Of a DNA stretch of 64,000 nt, positions 10,700-22,200 are shown piece after piece (the first letter of the stretch is position 1; every line of letters begins with the position of its first letter). The DNA is taken from contig CM063114.1 in the NCBI GenBank assembly GCA_031841125.1, forward strand, positions 36,725,574 to 36,789,573, given 5' to 3'. The notes below the pieces were generated by a model. That model saw nothing but the letters and a program-made list of their open reading frames with translations. It had not been told where the DNA came from and ran no database searches. The stretch comes from Acanthococcus lagerstroemiae (Eukaryota > Arthropoda > Insecta > Hemiptera > Eriococcidae). Both the position numbers and the translations under genes were made by a program.

Positions 10700-11770
10700 G
10701 GTTATAAAGTCAGTCTCTCCGTCAAATCAAAACAAGCAGCTGCTTCAAAGTTATCAGCAGCTGACAATTCCTTGCCAAGTAACACATTCCGGAAACATGG
10801 GACCATCAATTTTCAGTTTTATCACGCCAGCATTCCTCATATGATTCCTAACTTGATATCGCATCACTCGTAATTTCGTAAATGAAAATTAGCGAGCAAC
10901 CAGAGCTGTCGATTTTACACGAACACAGCCGCACGTAGCCCGCAGTTTCGAAACGAACTGTCAATCGGAAACCTGCGCGTAAAATCTCAACAGATTGTTT
11001 TCGGTTTGCCGAGCCTATTTACACGAAATTTCTCAATACGTCACAGAAAAATCACAAATAAAAAAAAACTAACCTGCAATAAGAGTTTCAAAGTTGTACT
11101 TTCCGCTTCGACTGCGGTACCCACCGTAACATATTCCAACAAATCAAACATTACAAACAATTATAGTCACCGACATTTTCTTTTCTTTTCTATCACCGTT
11201 CTCGCAAATCGATTTTCAAATACATGATCGAATGTCCGAAATTTCGATTACGGAATGCAAAAAAAAAAAATTGAAAAAAAAAAGATAACAAGAACTATTC
11301 GACGCCCGAACCCAGATACGAACGAATACGATATTTTTTACACACGATGGCTAAATTAACAGAGCCGTAGGCTGTTGATCTGCGCCAAGTACATATGAGA
11401 ACTGGAAGTGATGGCAAGTTTTGCGTAGAACTAAAGATAACTCCGTACCATGGGACATCGAAGCAGTCAGCAATCGTCCTTAAAACCGACGACGAGTAGC
11501 AACATATTACGCGTCCCCCTCAGCTCACTTTTATTTTTTCACTCCTTCTCCACTCTCACTACCCATACCGCGATGAAGACGCTGTCGCGAACCTTATAAA
11601 TAGTAGTAAAAGTAAATGAACTGGCGGCAACGAAATACCATTGCGATAATTGGTATCCGACAATATATTTCCATACGATATACAAACACCGAACAGCGAA
11701 TTCGAACAGACTCGACAGAGAGATACTCCAATCGTGGATTCGTTTTACCTCCCATTTTAAATCCCATTCA
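10700..11770. other. No recognisable feature
   Basis: This is relatively CpG-containing sequence with no recognisable gene, RNA or transposon end. It might include a promoter-like region, but I have no direct sign of one. Confidence 0.3.
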
Positions 11771-12410
11771 TAATTATAAGATTAATAAACGGATACCCTC
11801 AATTACGAGAGCGTCGAGTCCGAACTGGCTATCCCGGCCGCCGTGCTTCGAGTACACTGCAAGCTAATGCACACATGGTGTGTTGCAGGCAAGTATATAG
11901 GTCCAGTCACAGGGGCCTAAATCCTTATCCGAGTGCAGAGATTCAAGACCGTCATAGTCCCCCGAGTATTTACTCAGTGAGGTTCACAAATGCACTCACA
12001 CTTGGCCTCATTGTCAATCGGGCGAAGCACCAAACTCAGCTCCATGAAAAACAGAAAAACGCAATTTTCTGCACTTACTTATGCCCGTTTTCACATAGGG
12101 GTGCGATGTGCTCACCCAGATAGAGTACTCAAAATTGTCGATAATCACGACACTGATGCGTCACTCATAATTATAAGATTAATAAACGGATACCTTCAAT
12201 TACGAGAATGTGTGTAAGTCCGAACTGGTTATCCCGGCCGCCGTGCTTCGGATACACCGCAAACCAATGTACTCATTATGTATTGCAGGCAAGTATATAG
12301 GTCCAGTCACAGGGGCCTCGATCCTTATCCGAATGCAGATTCAAAACCGCGCCACAGTCCCCGCGTACTCAAAACTGACAATATTTCACGACATTGACGC
12401 GTAATTCGCA
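11771..12410 (+). repeat. Tandem duplication with 397-bp offset and internal indel
   Basis: The block starting TAATTATAAGATTAATAAAC occurs at 11,771 and again at 12,168, followed in both by TATCCCGGCCGCCGTGCTTC and GTCCAGTCACAGGGGCCT. The first unit has about 150 extra bases (roughly 11,976-12,120) absent from the second. That extra piece begins CAGTGAGG and ends CACCCAG, so it may be a small hAT-like insertion, though no clean target duplication is visible. Confidence 0.7.
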
Positions 12411-12978
12411 CGCATTACTCCGCGATACACAATTTCAAGAATCCGCGATAAAACGATCGGAAGCAGACCAGAGAAAGTGCCCAACCTAAATGAAGAAAGG
12501 TCTACGAACACGGTAAATACTTATAAAGGCAAATCAATTAGAGCAACGCGGGTGACCAGGTCGACGTACGTAGGATAATGAAGACGAACTGAATTAATTA
12601 CCATTACCGTAGTCTATTTCTTTGACCGAACATCATCGAGCACAGGAACTAAACATGTCGAATACGATATTCAGATTATACACACAATTTGCACGCGGAA
12701 ACGTACAACGAAAATTTGGAACGGTTTTTCCAAGGTACATCAACAGGCGCGAAATTAAAATTCGGTGGATCTGCGTCACAATTGAAATTTTACAATCTGT
12801 AGGGAGAATGCTTTGGACAGAATTGTACATTGGGGCACTGCAGATATTAGTCCTTTTTGAGGTCATATAATTTCACAAAATTCTAACGGAAAAGTCATGC
12901 TGCTATGACGCACACGTCGTGTAGTCCAAAACCGGAATACAGAAATCACCGATTTAGCTGAAGTAGTCATTTTAGAAA

Positions 12979-14659
12979 CCATTACTCAGAGGCGACTTGA
13001 CTTTCAGTTTTGGGGGGGGGGGGGGTGAGAAGGAAAACTTGCCGACCAATATTTTCTTTTAACTAGAGATTTACCGACAAAATTTTCTAAAAATTTGAAA
13101 ATTCACCGATTTTTCAATCAAAATATTTTTAATTGAAAAAAATAATAATAATAAACAAACAAACAAACGTTCTTAGAATATGAAAAATTCAAATAAACAG
13201 TTTCAAAATTTGTTGACTGCCTAGTTATTGATCACTGAGTCACTGAGTAAATGAATAACTGAATAAGTAGCAAGTAACTGAGTGAATAACTCAATAAATA
13301 AGCGAGGGGCTGAGTGAGTCACTGCGTCACTGAGTAAGTGATTGAGCAACTGTGTGAATAACTGAATAAGTAAGCGAGTGACTGAGTGAATCACTGACTT
13401 ATTAAGAGAGTGATGGAGTGAGGAAGTGAATGAATAACTAAATTAGAGAATGAGTAAATGAGTAAGTAAGTGAGTGAATCACTGAATCACTGAGTAAGTG
13501 ATTGAGTAACTGAGTGAATCACTAAATAAGCAAATTACTGAGTGAGTGAATCATTGACTTATTGAGTGAGTGAAGGAGTAAGGAAGCGAATGAATAACTG
13601 CATTATAGAATGAGTGAATAATTAAGTGAGTGAGTGAATCACCAAGTCACTGGGTAAGCGAGTGAATAACTGAGTGACTCACTAGATGAGTAAGCAAGCA
13701 ACCAAGTGAATCACTGACTTATTGAGTGAGTGATGGAGTGAAGAAGTGAATGAATAACTGAATTACAGAATGAGTGAATGACTAAGTAAGTAAGTAAATC
13801 ACTGAGTAAGTGAGTAACTGAGTGAATCACTAAATGGGTAAGCTAATGACTGAGTGAATCACTGACTTATTGAGTGAGTGAGTGACGGAGTGAGGACTAC
13901 ATTACAGAATGTAACCCTAATCGAGGGGAATATTTTATTTACAGGCATACGAAGAAATCTCAAAATATTATGAAAACGAAAGCGTTTATCGAAAAAATTA
14001 TTAGGACAAAATTTATAGTACATAAAATGTTCCTTCCATTGAGACCATTTTCATTTCAATCGGATGAATTTTTGTAAAATATTTAGAGTTTCAATAGTTC
14101 CTTTTTTTCACGTGCCTAAAATTGTAGAGGGCGACTTTTTCGCGCTGGCAGTCCGAATAGTCATTGAAATTTGAAATTCAACGTTTGCTACCGACTTTCA
14201 GATTTTCGAAATGTCTTCCACATTTCAGCTTTGTTTCAACCTTTCAAATAACGTTCGATACTCAGCTTGAAACCTTCTGCTTTTGACTGACTAGTCTTTA
14301 ACAGGGGTCCAGGGTACTTCATTTTCAGAAACGAAATTTGACTTTCAGTTTGGAAAGGTGGAGAAGAAAAATTTACCGACAAATATTTTTTGAAAACTAA
14401 AAATTCGCCGACAAAATGGTTAAAAAATTAAAAATTCGTCAAGTTTTCAATCGAAATATTTTTTAATTGAAAGAGAAAATAAATAAACAAACAAACATGC
14501 ATAAAAAATGAAAATTCAAATGAACAGTTTCAAAATTTGCCGATTTTCAAATTATTGTGGGGGAGGGTCAAATGAACAGCATTAAAATTTGCCAACAGCC
14601 AAATTATCGAGGGGGGGGGTCAACCCCCACACCCCTATATTTTCGCCCCTGCCATTATT
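12979..14659. mobile_element. hAT-like element of 1.67 kb carrying a minisatellite
   Basis: The element spans 12,987-14,651. Its left end is CAGAGGCGACTT and its right end on the other strand is CAGGGGCGAAAA. The flanks are CCATTACT (12,979-12,986) and CCATTATT (14,652-14,659), an 8-bp duplication with one mismatch. Inside, a direct repeat of about 210 bp (12,998-13,215 and 14,336-14,550, both with CTTTCAGTTT and AAACAAACAAAC blocks) brackets the minisatellite at 13,220-13,905. A run of 14 G sits 25 bp inside the left end. There is no transposase frame, so it moved in trans. Confidence 0.75.
13220..13905 (+). repeat. GAGT/GAAT minisatellite with about 160-bp higher-order repeat
   Basis: The sequence is built of GAGT, GAAT, AAGT and ACTG words. 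The anchor TCACTGACTT (one copy reads TCATTGACTT) occurs at 13,391, 13,551, 13,711 and 13,859, giving spacings of 160, 160 and 148. Thus a short-word repeat has itself been amplified in a larger unit. It lies wholly within the hAT-like element. Confidence 0.85.
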
Positions 14660-14784
14660 CTAGAATCTCTTCGGCTTCTGCTTACGTGCCGCCATAGGCA
14701 CAATAAAGGAGGGGGACTTGGAGTATCCTCAGAAATCTTCCCTAAAAAACGAAAAAATTAGCGTTATTTTGATACGTGTTACGC

Positions 14785-15226
14785 TTTTGTTTTTAGACGC
14801 TGAATTGCTTCAAAATAAGGCTTACACTAGTCTCGGCTTGAAGGTAAATGAGGGAAAGACCAAAATGCTGGAAGTTGCAGAGATCCTACATCAGTCTGAT
14901 ATAAATCAGGAGGCCCTAGAGAGAATTAACGACTTCTGTTACCTTAGCAGCATAGTCACAGACAGCCTGGATCTAGGAGTTGAAACTCAGCATAGAATTG
15001 AAGCTGCGTTCAAAACCAGCTACAAGCTTAAGAACACAGTACTCAACAATCGCGATATCACATCAGCTACCAAGATCTGTGTACATAAGGCGGTGGTGTT
15101 GCCCACTTTGCTATATGGGTGTGAGTCTTGGACCCTATATCGCAAACAGGTTAAGCAGCTGGAAAGGTTCCACCAAAGACAGCTCAAGAAAATTCTGAAG
15201 ATACGTTGGTAACTCCCAACCAGGAA
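14785..15226 (+). pseudogene. LINE A reverse-transcriptase fragment, 5' part
   Basis: The frame reads LGLKVNEGKTKML, INDFCYLSSIV, HRIEAAFKTSYKL, then LPTLLYGCESWTLY and LERFHQRQLKKILKIRW. This is the region downstream of the catalytic FADD box in non-LTR retrotransposon RTs: NE-KT, the Y-SS block and the YGCE-W thumb motif. The RT fingers and palm are missing, so the copy is 5'-truncated near 14,785. The frame is broken at the LINE B insertion point, with the local protein context V-T-P-N-Q-E resuming as N-K-E-VLRRAQ at 17,751. Confidence 0.85.
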
Positions 15227-15422
15227 CACAAGACTACCAGAAACAATAAAACAATATTAAACTACGATATTCAAGACATGAACAGATTTAATTTCTTTAC
15301 AGACTATAGGTTACTGAGTGTAACGATTAAAAATAACAATCTTCGGGAATTAAAAAAAATAAAAAAACCCTACAAATAATAAAATTGATCCCCACAAATA
15401 CAGAAACGAATTAAACAAGAAC

Positions 15423-17735
15423 TTGGACGAAATAAAAGTTAGCAACGAACAAGACATTAACAATATGTACAGTAAAATAACCAAGGCGATCACAAAAGCC
15501 GCCTCGAAGGAAAAAATCAGCACAGAAACAGGTGCATCAGAAGTACTGGAAGAAGTATCAGAAGATAAAGTCCTAGAGGTAGAAATGAAAAGCCTGCACA
15601 AGAAGAGAGCAGCTCTATTAAAAATTAAAAATAAATCCCCAAACGAAAAAATCGAAATAAATCAAACATCGAAGATCATTAGAAATAAAATAAGGCAAAG
15701 AGACCGAGACGTAAAAGACGGAATTATAAAAGCAACGATGGACGGAAACAAAAACATTAAACGAATGAACAAGAAACTAAACATGGGAACCCATTGGATA
15801 GCATACTTTACAAATTCAGAAGGGGAAAAAATACACGACAGAACTAAAATAAATGAGTTAATTTCAAAATTCCATGAAAATCTATACACGGACGACAAAA
15901 GTAAAAACGAACACAATCACGGGCTATTTCAAAAAACCAGACATCCGGAAACAGAACCACTATTTCTAGTAGATGAAATAAAGATGGTAGTTAAAAACCT
16001 TAAAAGCAACAAAAGCCCGGGGCACAACAAAATAACGAATGAGTATATAAAATGGGGAGATGAAAAATTTCAAAAAATTCTTACCAAACTTTTCAAAAAA
16101 ATCCTAAAGACAGGCAAGATTCCAGACGAATGGAAAGACTCGAATATTATAATTCTGTTTAAAAAAGGGGATCGTCATATAATAGAAAATTACCGCCCCA
16201 TTACTCTAGGCTCAACTATTTCGAAAATATTTTCCAAGTTTATAGAGAAGAGAATACAGCCTATACTCAACTTTCAACAATCAATGAAACAAGCAGGCTT
16301 CAGAAAGTCGTTCTCCACAGTAGATCACCTACACACGATAAATCATACCATAGGAAAATGCCAGGAATACCAAATGGACCTATTCATAGCTCTTATAGAC
16401 TGTAACAAAGCATTTGACTCCCTGCGGCATAACTTTATGCTAAAAGCATTGAAAAATCAAGGAATCCCACAAAATTTTACAGCAGTGATCTATGAGATGT
16501 ATTCAGGTTTAAGATCAAGAATAATCACAGATATCGAAGGGAAATATTTCGACGTTAAAAGAGGAGTCAGACAAGGGGACTCGCTATCACCGGTATTAGA
16601 GCTCTATAACTTCGTGTGAGTACAATCGTCCGCCATTTTGACGTCAACCTTACCCGCGGATGCCGAATTGACTACCCGGTACGCTCCGCATAGTCGGATT
16701 CGGCATCCACGGGCGCGGTTGGAGTCAAAATGGCGGATGATCGTACTCACACGAAGTTATAGAGCTCTACCGGTATTGTTCAACTCTGCTCTGGAAGATA
16801 TTTTCAGAAACATCAAACGGGAAGAAAAAGGTATTAACATCAATGGGGAAAAGATTTCTCACTTAAGGTTCGCTGATGATGTAATCCTTCTTGCTAGCTC
16901 AGAACAAGAACTGAAGAGAGATGATAAAGGAATTGAGCCACAAAGGTACTGAATCGGGGCTACGAATGAATATTAATAAAACAAAAATTCTAACCAAAAG
17001 TCCAGCCACAAAACCAATAGAACTAAACGGAGAAAAGATAGAAATAGTACCACAGGCAACATATCTAGGACAACAAATAACGTTCGAAAATAATACAGAA
17101 AAAGAAGTAGAAATTAGAATTACAAAAGCGTGGTCCAAGTACTGGACACTCAAAAGAATATTTAAGGGCCCCTTCAACAATTTGCACAAAAGCCAAATAT
17201 TTAACACATGTATAGTACCTACATTGACGTATGGATGTCAGACTTGGAAACTGACTTCTAAAATTATAAACAAGCTGAGAATAACGCAAAATTCAATAGA
17301 ACGGTCAATTTTGAAAATAAAGAAAAAAGACTGCATAATACCGGAGATCTTGAAACAAAAAACTTGCAAACAAACTAGACGTAATAAGATATGTAAGAAG
17401 ACAAAAATGGAGATGGGCGGGTCATGTTGCAAGATTTAAAGACGACAGATGAACACACAGAGCCACTTTATGGTACACTTCTCACAAAAAAAAGGAAAAA
17501 AGGTCGCCAGCTAAGAAGATGGGAAGACGATATAAACGAATTTCCAGGAAATCGCGACGAATCGAGCAGAATGGGAACGGCTGCAGGAAACCTCTGCTCA
17601 CTTTGGGCCGAGGAAAGATTCCCAAATCCTTAATTTTGAAATTCCTTTAAATTCTTATAAAAAATGCAACTTTATATTATGTAAGTTTATAATTTTCATA
17701 AGAAGGATAGAAATAATTCCTCAATAAAGGTATTT
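15423..17735 (+). pseudogene. LINE B reverse transcriptase, interrupted
   Basis: RT motifs appear in order: NLKSNKSPGHNKITNEYIKW, then GDRHIIENYRPITL, FIALIDCNKAFDSL, GVRQGDSLSPVL, then after the MITE FNSALEDIF, LRFADDVILLAS, SGLRMNINKTKIL, TYLGQQI and TYGCQTW, and a basic tail RWAGHVARFKDD and RRWEDDINEF. The catalytic FADD is intact. The MITE (16,598-16,768) splits the frame between SPVL and FNSAL; a frameshift lies near 16,920-16,950 and a TGA near 17,440. The open part upstream of the MITE is 15,423-16,597. Such RTs copy the element RNA at a nicked target site. Confidence 0.9.
16589..16777. mobile_element. 171-bp hairpin MITE inside LINE B RT, 9-bp target duplication
   Basis: The insert spans 16,598-16,768. 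It starts AGAGCTCTATAACTTCG and ends with the exact inverse, and almost the whole length folds back on itself, with about eight to ten mismatches per arm and a small loop near the centre. The flanks are ACCGGTATT on both sides (16,589-16,597 and 16,769-16,777). Removing the insert and one flank restores the RT frame. A 9-bp duplication would suit a Mutator-like element; the family is not one I recognise. It is more G+C-rich than its surroundings. Confidence 0.9.
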
Positions 17736-17747
17736 TGATTTTGATAT

Positions 17748-18230
17748 CTCAAACAAAGAAGTCTTGAGGCGAGCTCAGGCGCTGCCAGTGGAAGTCCTTA
17801 TCGAAAAAGGCCAATTAAGATGGTTCGGGCATGTATGCAGAATGCAGGGGACTGAGCTTCCCAAGGTGGTGCTGTACGGGGAACTAAGTGTAGGCAGAAG
17901 AGTCTCTGGGGGCTAGAAGCGCAGGTACAAGGACCAGATGAATGCTCTTCTCTAAAATATCGGAATCGCAAACTCGTAGCAAGTCCTGGTCAACGACAGG
18001 GACCAGTGGAGAACAATGATTGTCTCTTGCAATGGGGCAGAGCAGCCAAGAAGAAGAGCGCAGCGGAACGCCTCAGCTGATCCTCCAGTGTATGAGTGTC
18101 ATCACTGTGGTAGGCAGATATCGTCGAGAATTGAGATGATTGCACACAGCAAGACCCACCTACGTTGCTGAAGAAGTGGACTAGCAGAAGTCGGAATCGA
18201 CCGACTGCGATAGATAGACAGATATCTGAG
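17748..18230 (+). pseudogene. LINE A C-terminal part with zinc finger
   Basis: The frame resumes as VLRRAQALPVEVLIEKGQL, RWFGHVCRM and VGRRVSGG, then shows several stops. A C2H2-type finger follows: YECHHCGRQISS then H and H spaced as C-x2-C-x12-H-x3-H (about 18,088-18,165). This arrangement of basic tail plus C-terminal zinc finger is known in several LINE families. It is the continuation of the fragment at 14,785-15,226, separated only by LINE B. Confidence 0.85.
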
Positions 18231-18289
18231 ACCCATAGGTGAGAACTGAAACCACATAGCTCTTGAGTACTTTCATTTTTAGACTTCGT

Positions 18290-18700
18290 TTTATTTTATT
18301 TTTGAAGATAAATTTGGGTGCCAAAGAGTCTTCCATGCATTAGCAATCCTCTCTCTAATAACTCCTTCCATTTATCGAAGTTCGATGTCTGACCCAGATA
18401 TTTGTACTCTTGTACCAGCGATATTCCTGCCCCTTCTAGTCAAATTTCCTCGGGTCCCTACCTGTTGGACATAAATTTCAATTTCGATAAATTCATGATT
18501 AGGCCGCGTTCCTCACTTACTCTTTTTATTTCCCCTACCATTTCCACCATTTCGTTAAAACGTTTTGCTATCAGCGCAATGGTATCTGCAAACCTGAGGT
18601 TGTTTAAATTTTAACTTATCCGCGTATAATATACTACCATCGACACTGATGTAATTTCATAGAACAAATAACAAGGGGCCACGCAGCCCTATACATGTAA
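18290..18700 (-). pseudogene. LINE C reverse-transcriptase fragment
   Basis: On the minus strand the frame reads ISVDGSILYADKL, then after a frameshift NNLRFADTIALIAKRF, ERGLIMNLSKLKFM and EYKYLGQTSNF. The catalytic FADD box is changed to FADT, and stops and frameshifts are present, so it is a dead copy. It is oriented against LINE A and directly abuts its 3' end, which suggests a further insertion or a rearrangement. Confidence 0.8.
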
Positions 18701-18719
18701 AAATTTCATAAACCCTTTA

Positions 18720-21350
18720 TGAAGTATCGTTGACAGCTTTTGTGGCGCGCCCAAGGAAACTTCCATACAATTACGTAACGCGACAAATAAAAAAGGGCAA
18801 ATCGCTCTTTTGCTATATTATGCTCTTCAATCATTCCAATGATCCCAATACTCGGCATCAAATTTCAATTTTTTGCATTTATTGCAATTTATTATTGTTT
18901 GTAATTTCATTCATTATTCGTTAAGATACTTTAAAATTTTTTAAATTTCGTGACCTTGTACTTTGTTTTTAGTTTTTGCCAGGAAATTTCTCCATCCCAC
19001 CTTGGTGACTCCGACATATCCGTGAAAAAGTTGAAAAGCACGTACGACATTCATCACCAATTTTCAACGGAAACCATAAATTTACATAAAACATTTCACT
19101 GAATGTAGGAGCAAAGAATAACGAAAAGTCACAAAAATAAATTAATTTTTACAAATGGTTCGAAAACAGTTGAGAATAGTTCAAAGAGTGGTTACCAACA
19201 CAGGGGTTACATACTCTCACGGATGTCTAATCCTATAAAATTAAAATAAATACAGATATTTCGTTTTCAATAAATCAATTTCAATACAAATTGCACTTGA
19301 GAATGCAAAATTTAAATTTAAAACGTGATTATTTAAATAAATGTTTATAAATTCAAAAATTATGTTTATCTGCTATTGCTGGCGCAAAATTAATACAGCA
19401 CAGACTACTACATAAGACAACTCAAAAAATGTATGTACACATATTCACATGCACTTCAAGGAATAGGTGCATACTTCTTTTTGAATTCAAACTACCCCGT
19501 GATTATCACGGAATTTTTTAATATGTTGCAAAGAAATATTGGCTCATAAATTTACCTTTCCAAGTCCCTGTGTTAATAATAATACGTACGTAAATTGGTC
19601 GGCTTCACGAACCCTTAGAAAAATGATGTTTTTTGTGATTCATTCTATACGGATAACCTTGATATTATATCGAAAACTGTACTGGAGTTTGAAAAGTATA
19701 AAAATACCACGACTGTTGTGTTTTGAATCAGTGTGCATCGAGACAGGAAAAGAAAAAAAATGAAGGTAAACATCGTCGTTACCTGTGAATGTAAAACATA
19801 TGTGTATTATTATATTAGCGGCAACAGTAACATATGTAATATTCATACCACTGCCCAACTGCAGATGGGCTTGTACAATTTTTTTTTCTTTACTCCCCCG
19901 GAATTACCATCTTAGTTCGGAAGAATTCCTATACCCACAACGGTGACTTATTTTTCTACTTAATTATGGTTTGATAAGCTGATTTCCAAATACATATTTA
20001 ATTTTAGCATTAATGTACTTGCAACAGCTCTGGTTAGCTAGCTATGGAACGGTATTTTTCAAATTAAATCTATCCACAGAATTAGGTATAGTTTCTCACT
20101 TCGTGTGGCCTATGGCGTGTCGAATCTAAATGTGGTTTCCCCTTTACAAAATTGTGTACGAAAACTCGCACGTGCAAGATTAGTGGAAAATTACACGAAT
20201 TACTCGTAGTTTCGTCAACAGAATAAAATCATAGCTCGAAGTATACTTATTTTCTCATAATTTATGGAATTTTATTTATTTTATTAAAAGGAAAGTTAGC
20301 AGCCAAACAAGTCCAGTGAAAAGTTCGGTCAGCGACCCAAATCGTTTACCCCCTGATTTCACAAACTAACAGCGCTCTCTAGCAACCACGAAAGAAGCAT
20401 GCGAAATGGGACCTGTATGAATGCTCTACGGGAAATGGGTGCGATCCAGTCAAAAATACAATCACTGAAACTGAAAATGCGATTTTAGAAGTTTCCGTAT
20501 AAGCGGCGTTTTCAAAGAACTGTTGCTGCTTCTAAAATGTAGCGGGAAAACTCGGATTTTCCATGAACTATCAAGAAAACTTTGAGCATTAATGGGCTGC
20601 ATAACTTTACTCGATTATCTGACGTTTTCAAATACTGACTGTGAAATTCTCAAAATGTTCCTAATATCGTCTGGTCGGTTGTGCCAAATATCGTCCTACA
20701 GCCAATGTGAGCCCGAATGGTTCAACTGATTTTTATAATGCACTTTTGGAAAATGTTTTGACCTTCTGACCATGTAGGAGTAAATATGTTCCATTTTCCT
20801 GATTTTCCCTTATTTCGCATCTATGTTTCAAACATTATCTATCTTAGATGGGGCCGCGCAACTAGGTCGTTACCAAGGCAGGGATTTTGGAATTAAGAAG
20901 AGGTTAAAAAGGAACTCATGCGGGATGCCCCATGTAAGATAAGGGCGTTTCTAATTTTTACAAATTATTTTCGCTGGCGTCGCATATTTAATTGCAAAAG
21001 TAATATTCTTGATTTCTGTTCGTGCATCTCTGTTTAATTGATATTTCTCTGAAAACAAAGATACAGGAATTTGTCATCAGAGATGGTAAATTTTTGTGAT
21101 ATTTGACTGACACATGGGCACGATCCCACATTATTTATTATTTTTCAGCATCCAACAATTATAATGCCCCGAATTACAATAATTGCCAACATAATAAATC
21201 ACACCATTAAATTCACTTCATGACCATTGTGAGGCATTAATTGGTTATGTAGACCTTTTGAATTAAAAGCTACACACACGCAACTATAGTCTAAAGAATA
21301 CAAGAATTCTCAATATTTCCTATTTCAAACTCCGTTCACAATAATTTTGC
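18720..21350. other. AT-rich stretch without recognisable feature
   Basis: I see no transposon ends, no recognisable protein motif and no RNA gene. Short open frames are scattered on both strands and look random. Confidence 0.4.
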
Positions 21351-21498
21351 GAAACTACAAACGCGAAAAAGAAAACGCGTGAAGAAAACTATAGGCCAGG
21401 CCGTAGCCAGCTATCTGCGGTATGGGGTGCTGACTGTTTACCAAAGGGGGGGGGGCTTGAGGATACATATAGTATATAATGTGAAGATTTCTACGACG

Positions 21499-21735
21499 CA
21501 GTGGTGTAGCCAAAGGAGGGAGGCAAAGGGGGCGAATGCCCCCAAGGCACCTGAAATTGAACGTATATGCAAACATGCGCAACTTTTCGCATTCTTGTTC
21601 TAGCAGTAATTTTACCTTCATTTTTATAAAATAGTCCTCTAACATCGGCGATTTATAAGAAATACCTCAATTTCGACTTTTTCTCCCTTAAGAATCTTAC
21701 TTTGCCCCACCCCGAAGATCCTGGCTACGCCACTG
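21499..21735. mobile_element. hAT-type MITE, second copy of the 1879-2135 family
   Basis: The ends are CAGTGGTGTAGCCAAAGG and, on the other strand, CAGTGGCGTAGCCAGGATC. The interior matches 1879-2135 through TTTTACCTTC, ATAAAATAGTCCTCTAA and TTTCGACTTTTTCTC. The flanking 8 bp do not match, so the target duplication has decayed or an end is rearranged. Confidence 0.75.
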
Positions 21736-21900
21736 ATTGAAGTTGGTCTCAAAATTCATAATCAAAACTGGTGATTCAACTTACGTACAACCCACTGAAA
21801 AAAAATGAATATATCGCGTGAAAAAAGATTGACACTTTTACAACGATCAAGTTTAAGATTATGGGTAATTATGTCATTGTATGTCTTTTTATGTCCTATT

Positions 21901-22200
21901 ATGTCGGTTATGTCTTGAAACTTGGTGATATTTTATGTTAGAACAGATTATGTCCTTGAAAGTAGCTGATCTGCCCCTGCAATTTATTCAAGTTTAAGGT
22001 AGGCAACCCGCCGTGCGTTTTTCCAGGAGGGGGCGGGCGGGAGAAGTTTGATGTCGGTTATGTCTAAAACTTGGAGATCTTTTATGTTAGAACAGATTAT
22101 GTCCTTGAAAGAAGCTGATCTGCCCATGCAATTTTTCCAATTTTTAGGTAGGCAACCCGCAGTGAGTTTTTTCCAGAAGGGGAGGGAGGGGGTGGAGTTT
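21901..22200 (+). repeat. Two-copy tandem duplication, unit 150 bp
   Basis: ATGTCGGTTATGTCT occurs at 21,901 and 22,051. Both copies then carry TTTTATGTTAGAACAGAT, AGCTGATCTGCCC, AGGTAGGCAACCCGC and a G-rich end. Copies differ by about 10-15%. It is non-coding. Confidence 0.85.

Larger units (their letters stand above)
15227..17747 (+). mobile_element. LINE B, 5'-truncated, inserted into LINE A
   Basis: The element begins in the end of an endonuclease domain (a TDYRLL block resembles SDHR), continues through the full RT and basic tail, and ends with AATAAAGG and a short TTTTGAT repeat tail, a type of 3' end known in RTE-like LINEs. It is flanked by CTCCCAACCAGGAA (15,213-15,226) and CTCAAACAAAGAA (17,748-17,760), an imperfect target duplication at which the two halves of LINE A also rejoin in protein context. 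The element is dead: it has a stop and frameshifts after the FADD box and a MITE within RT. Confidence 0.85.

Noticed and set aside
15350..15916. Minus-strand open frames opposite LINE B reverse transcriptase
   Set aside because: They are antisense shadows of the A-rich coding strand, with hydrophobic low-complexity peptides.
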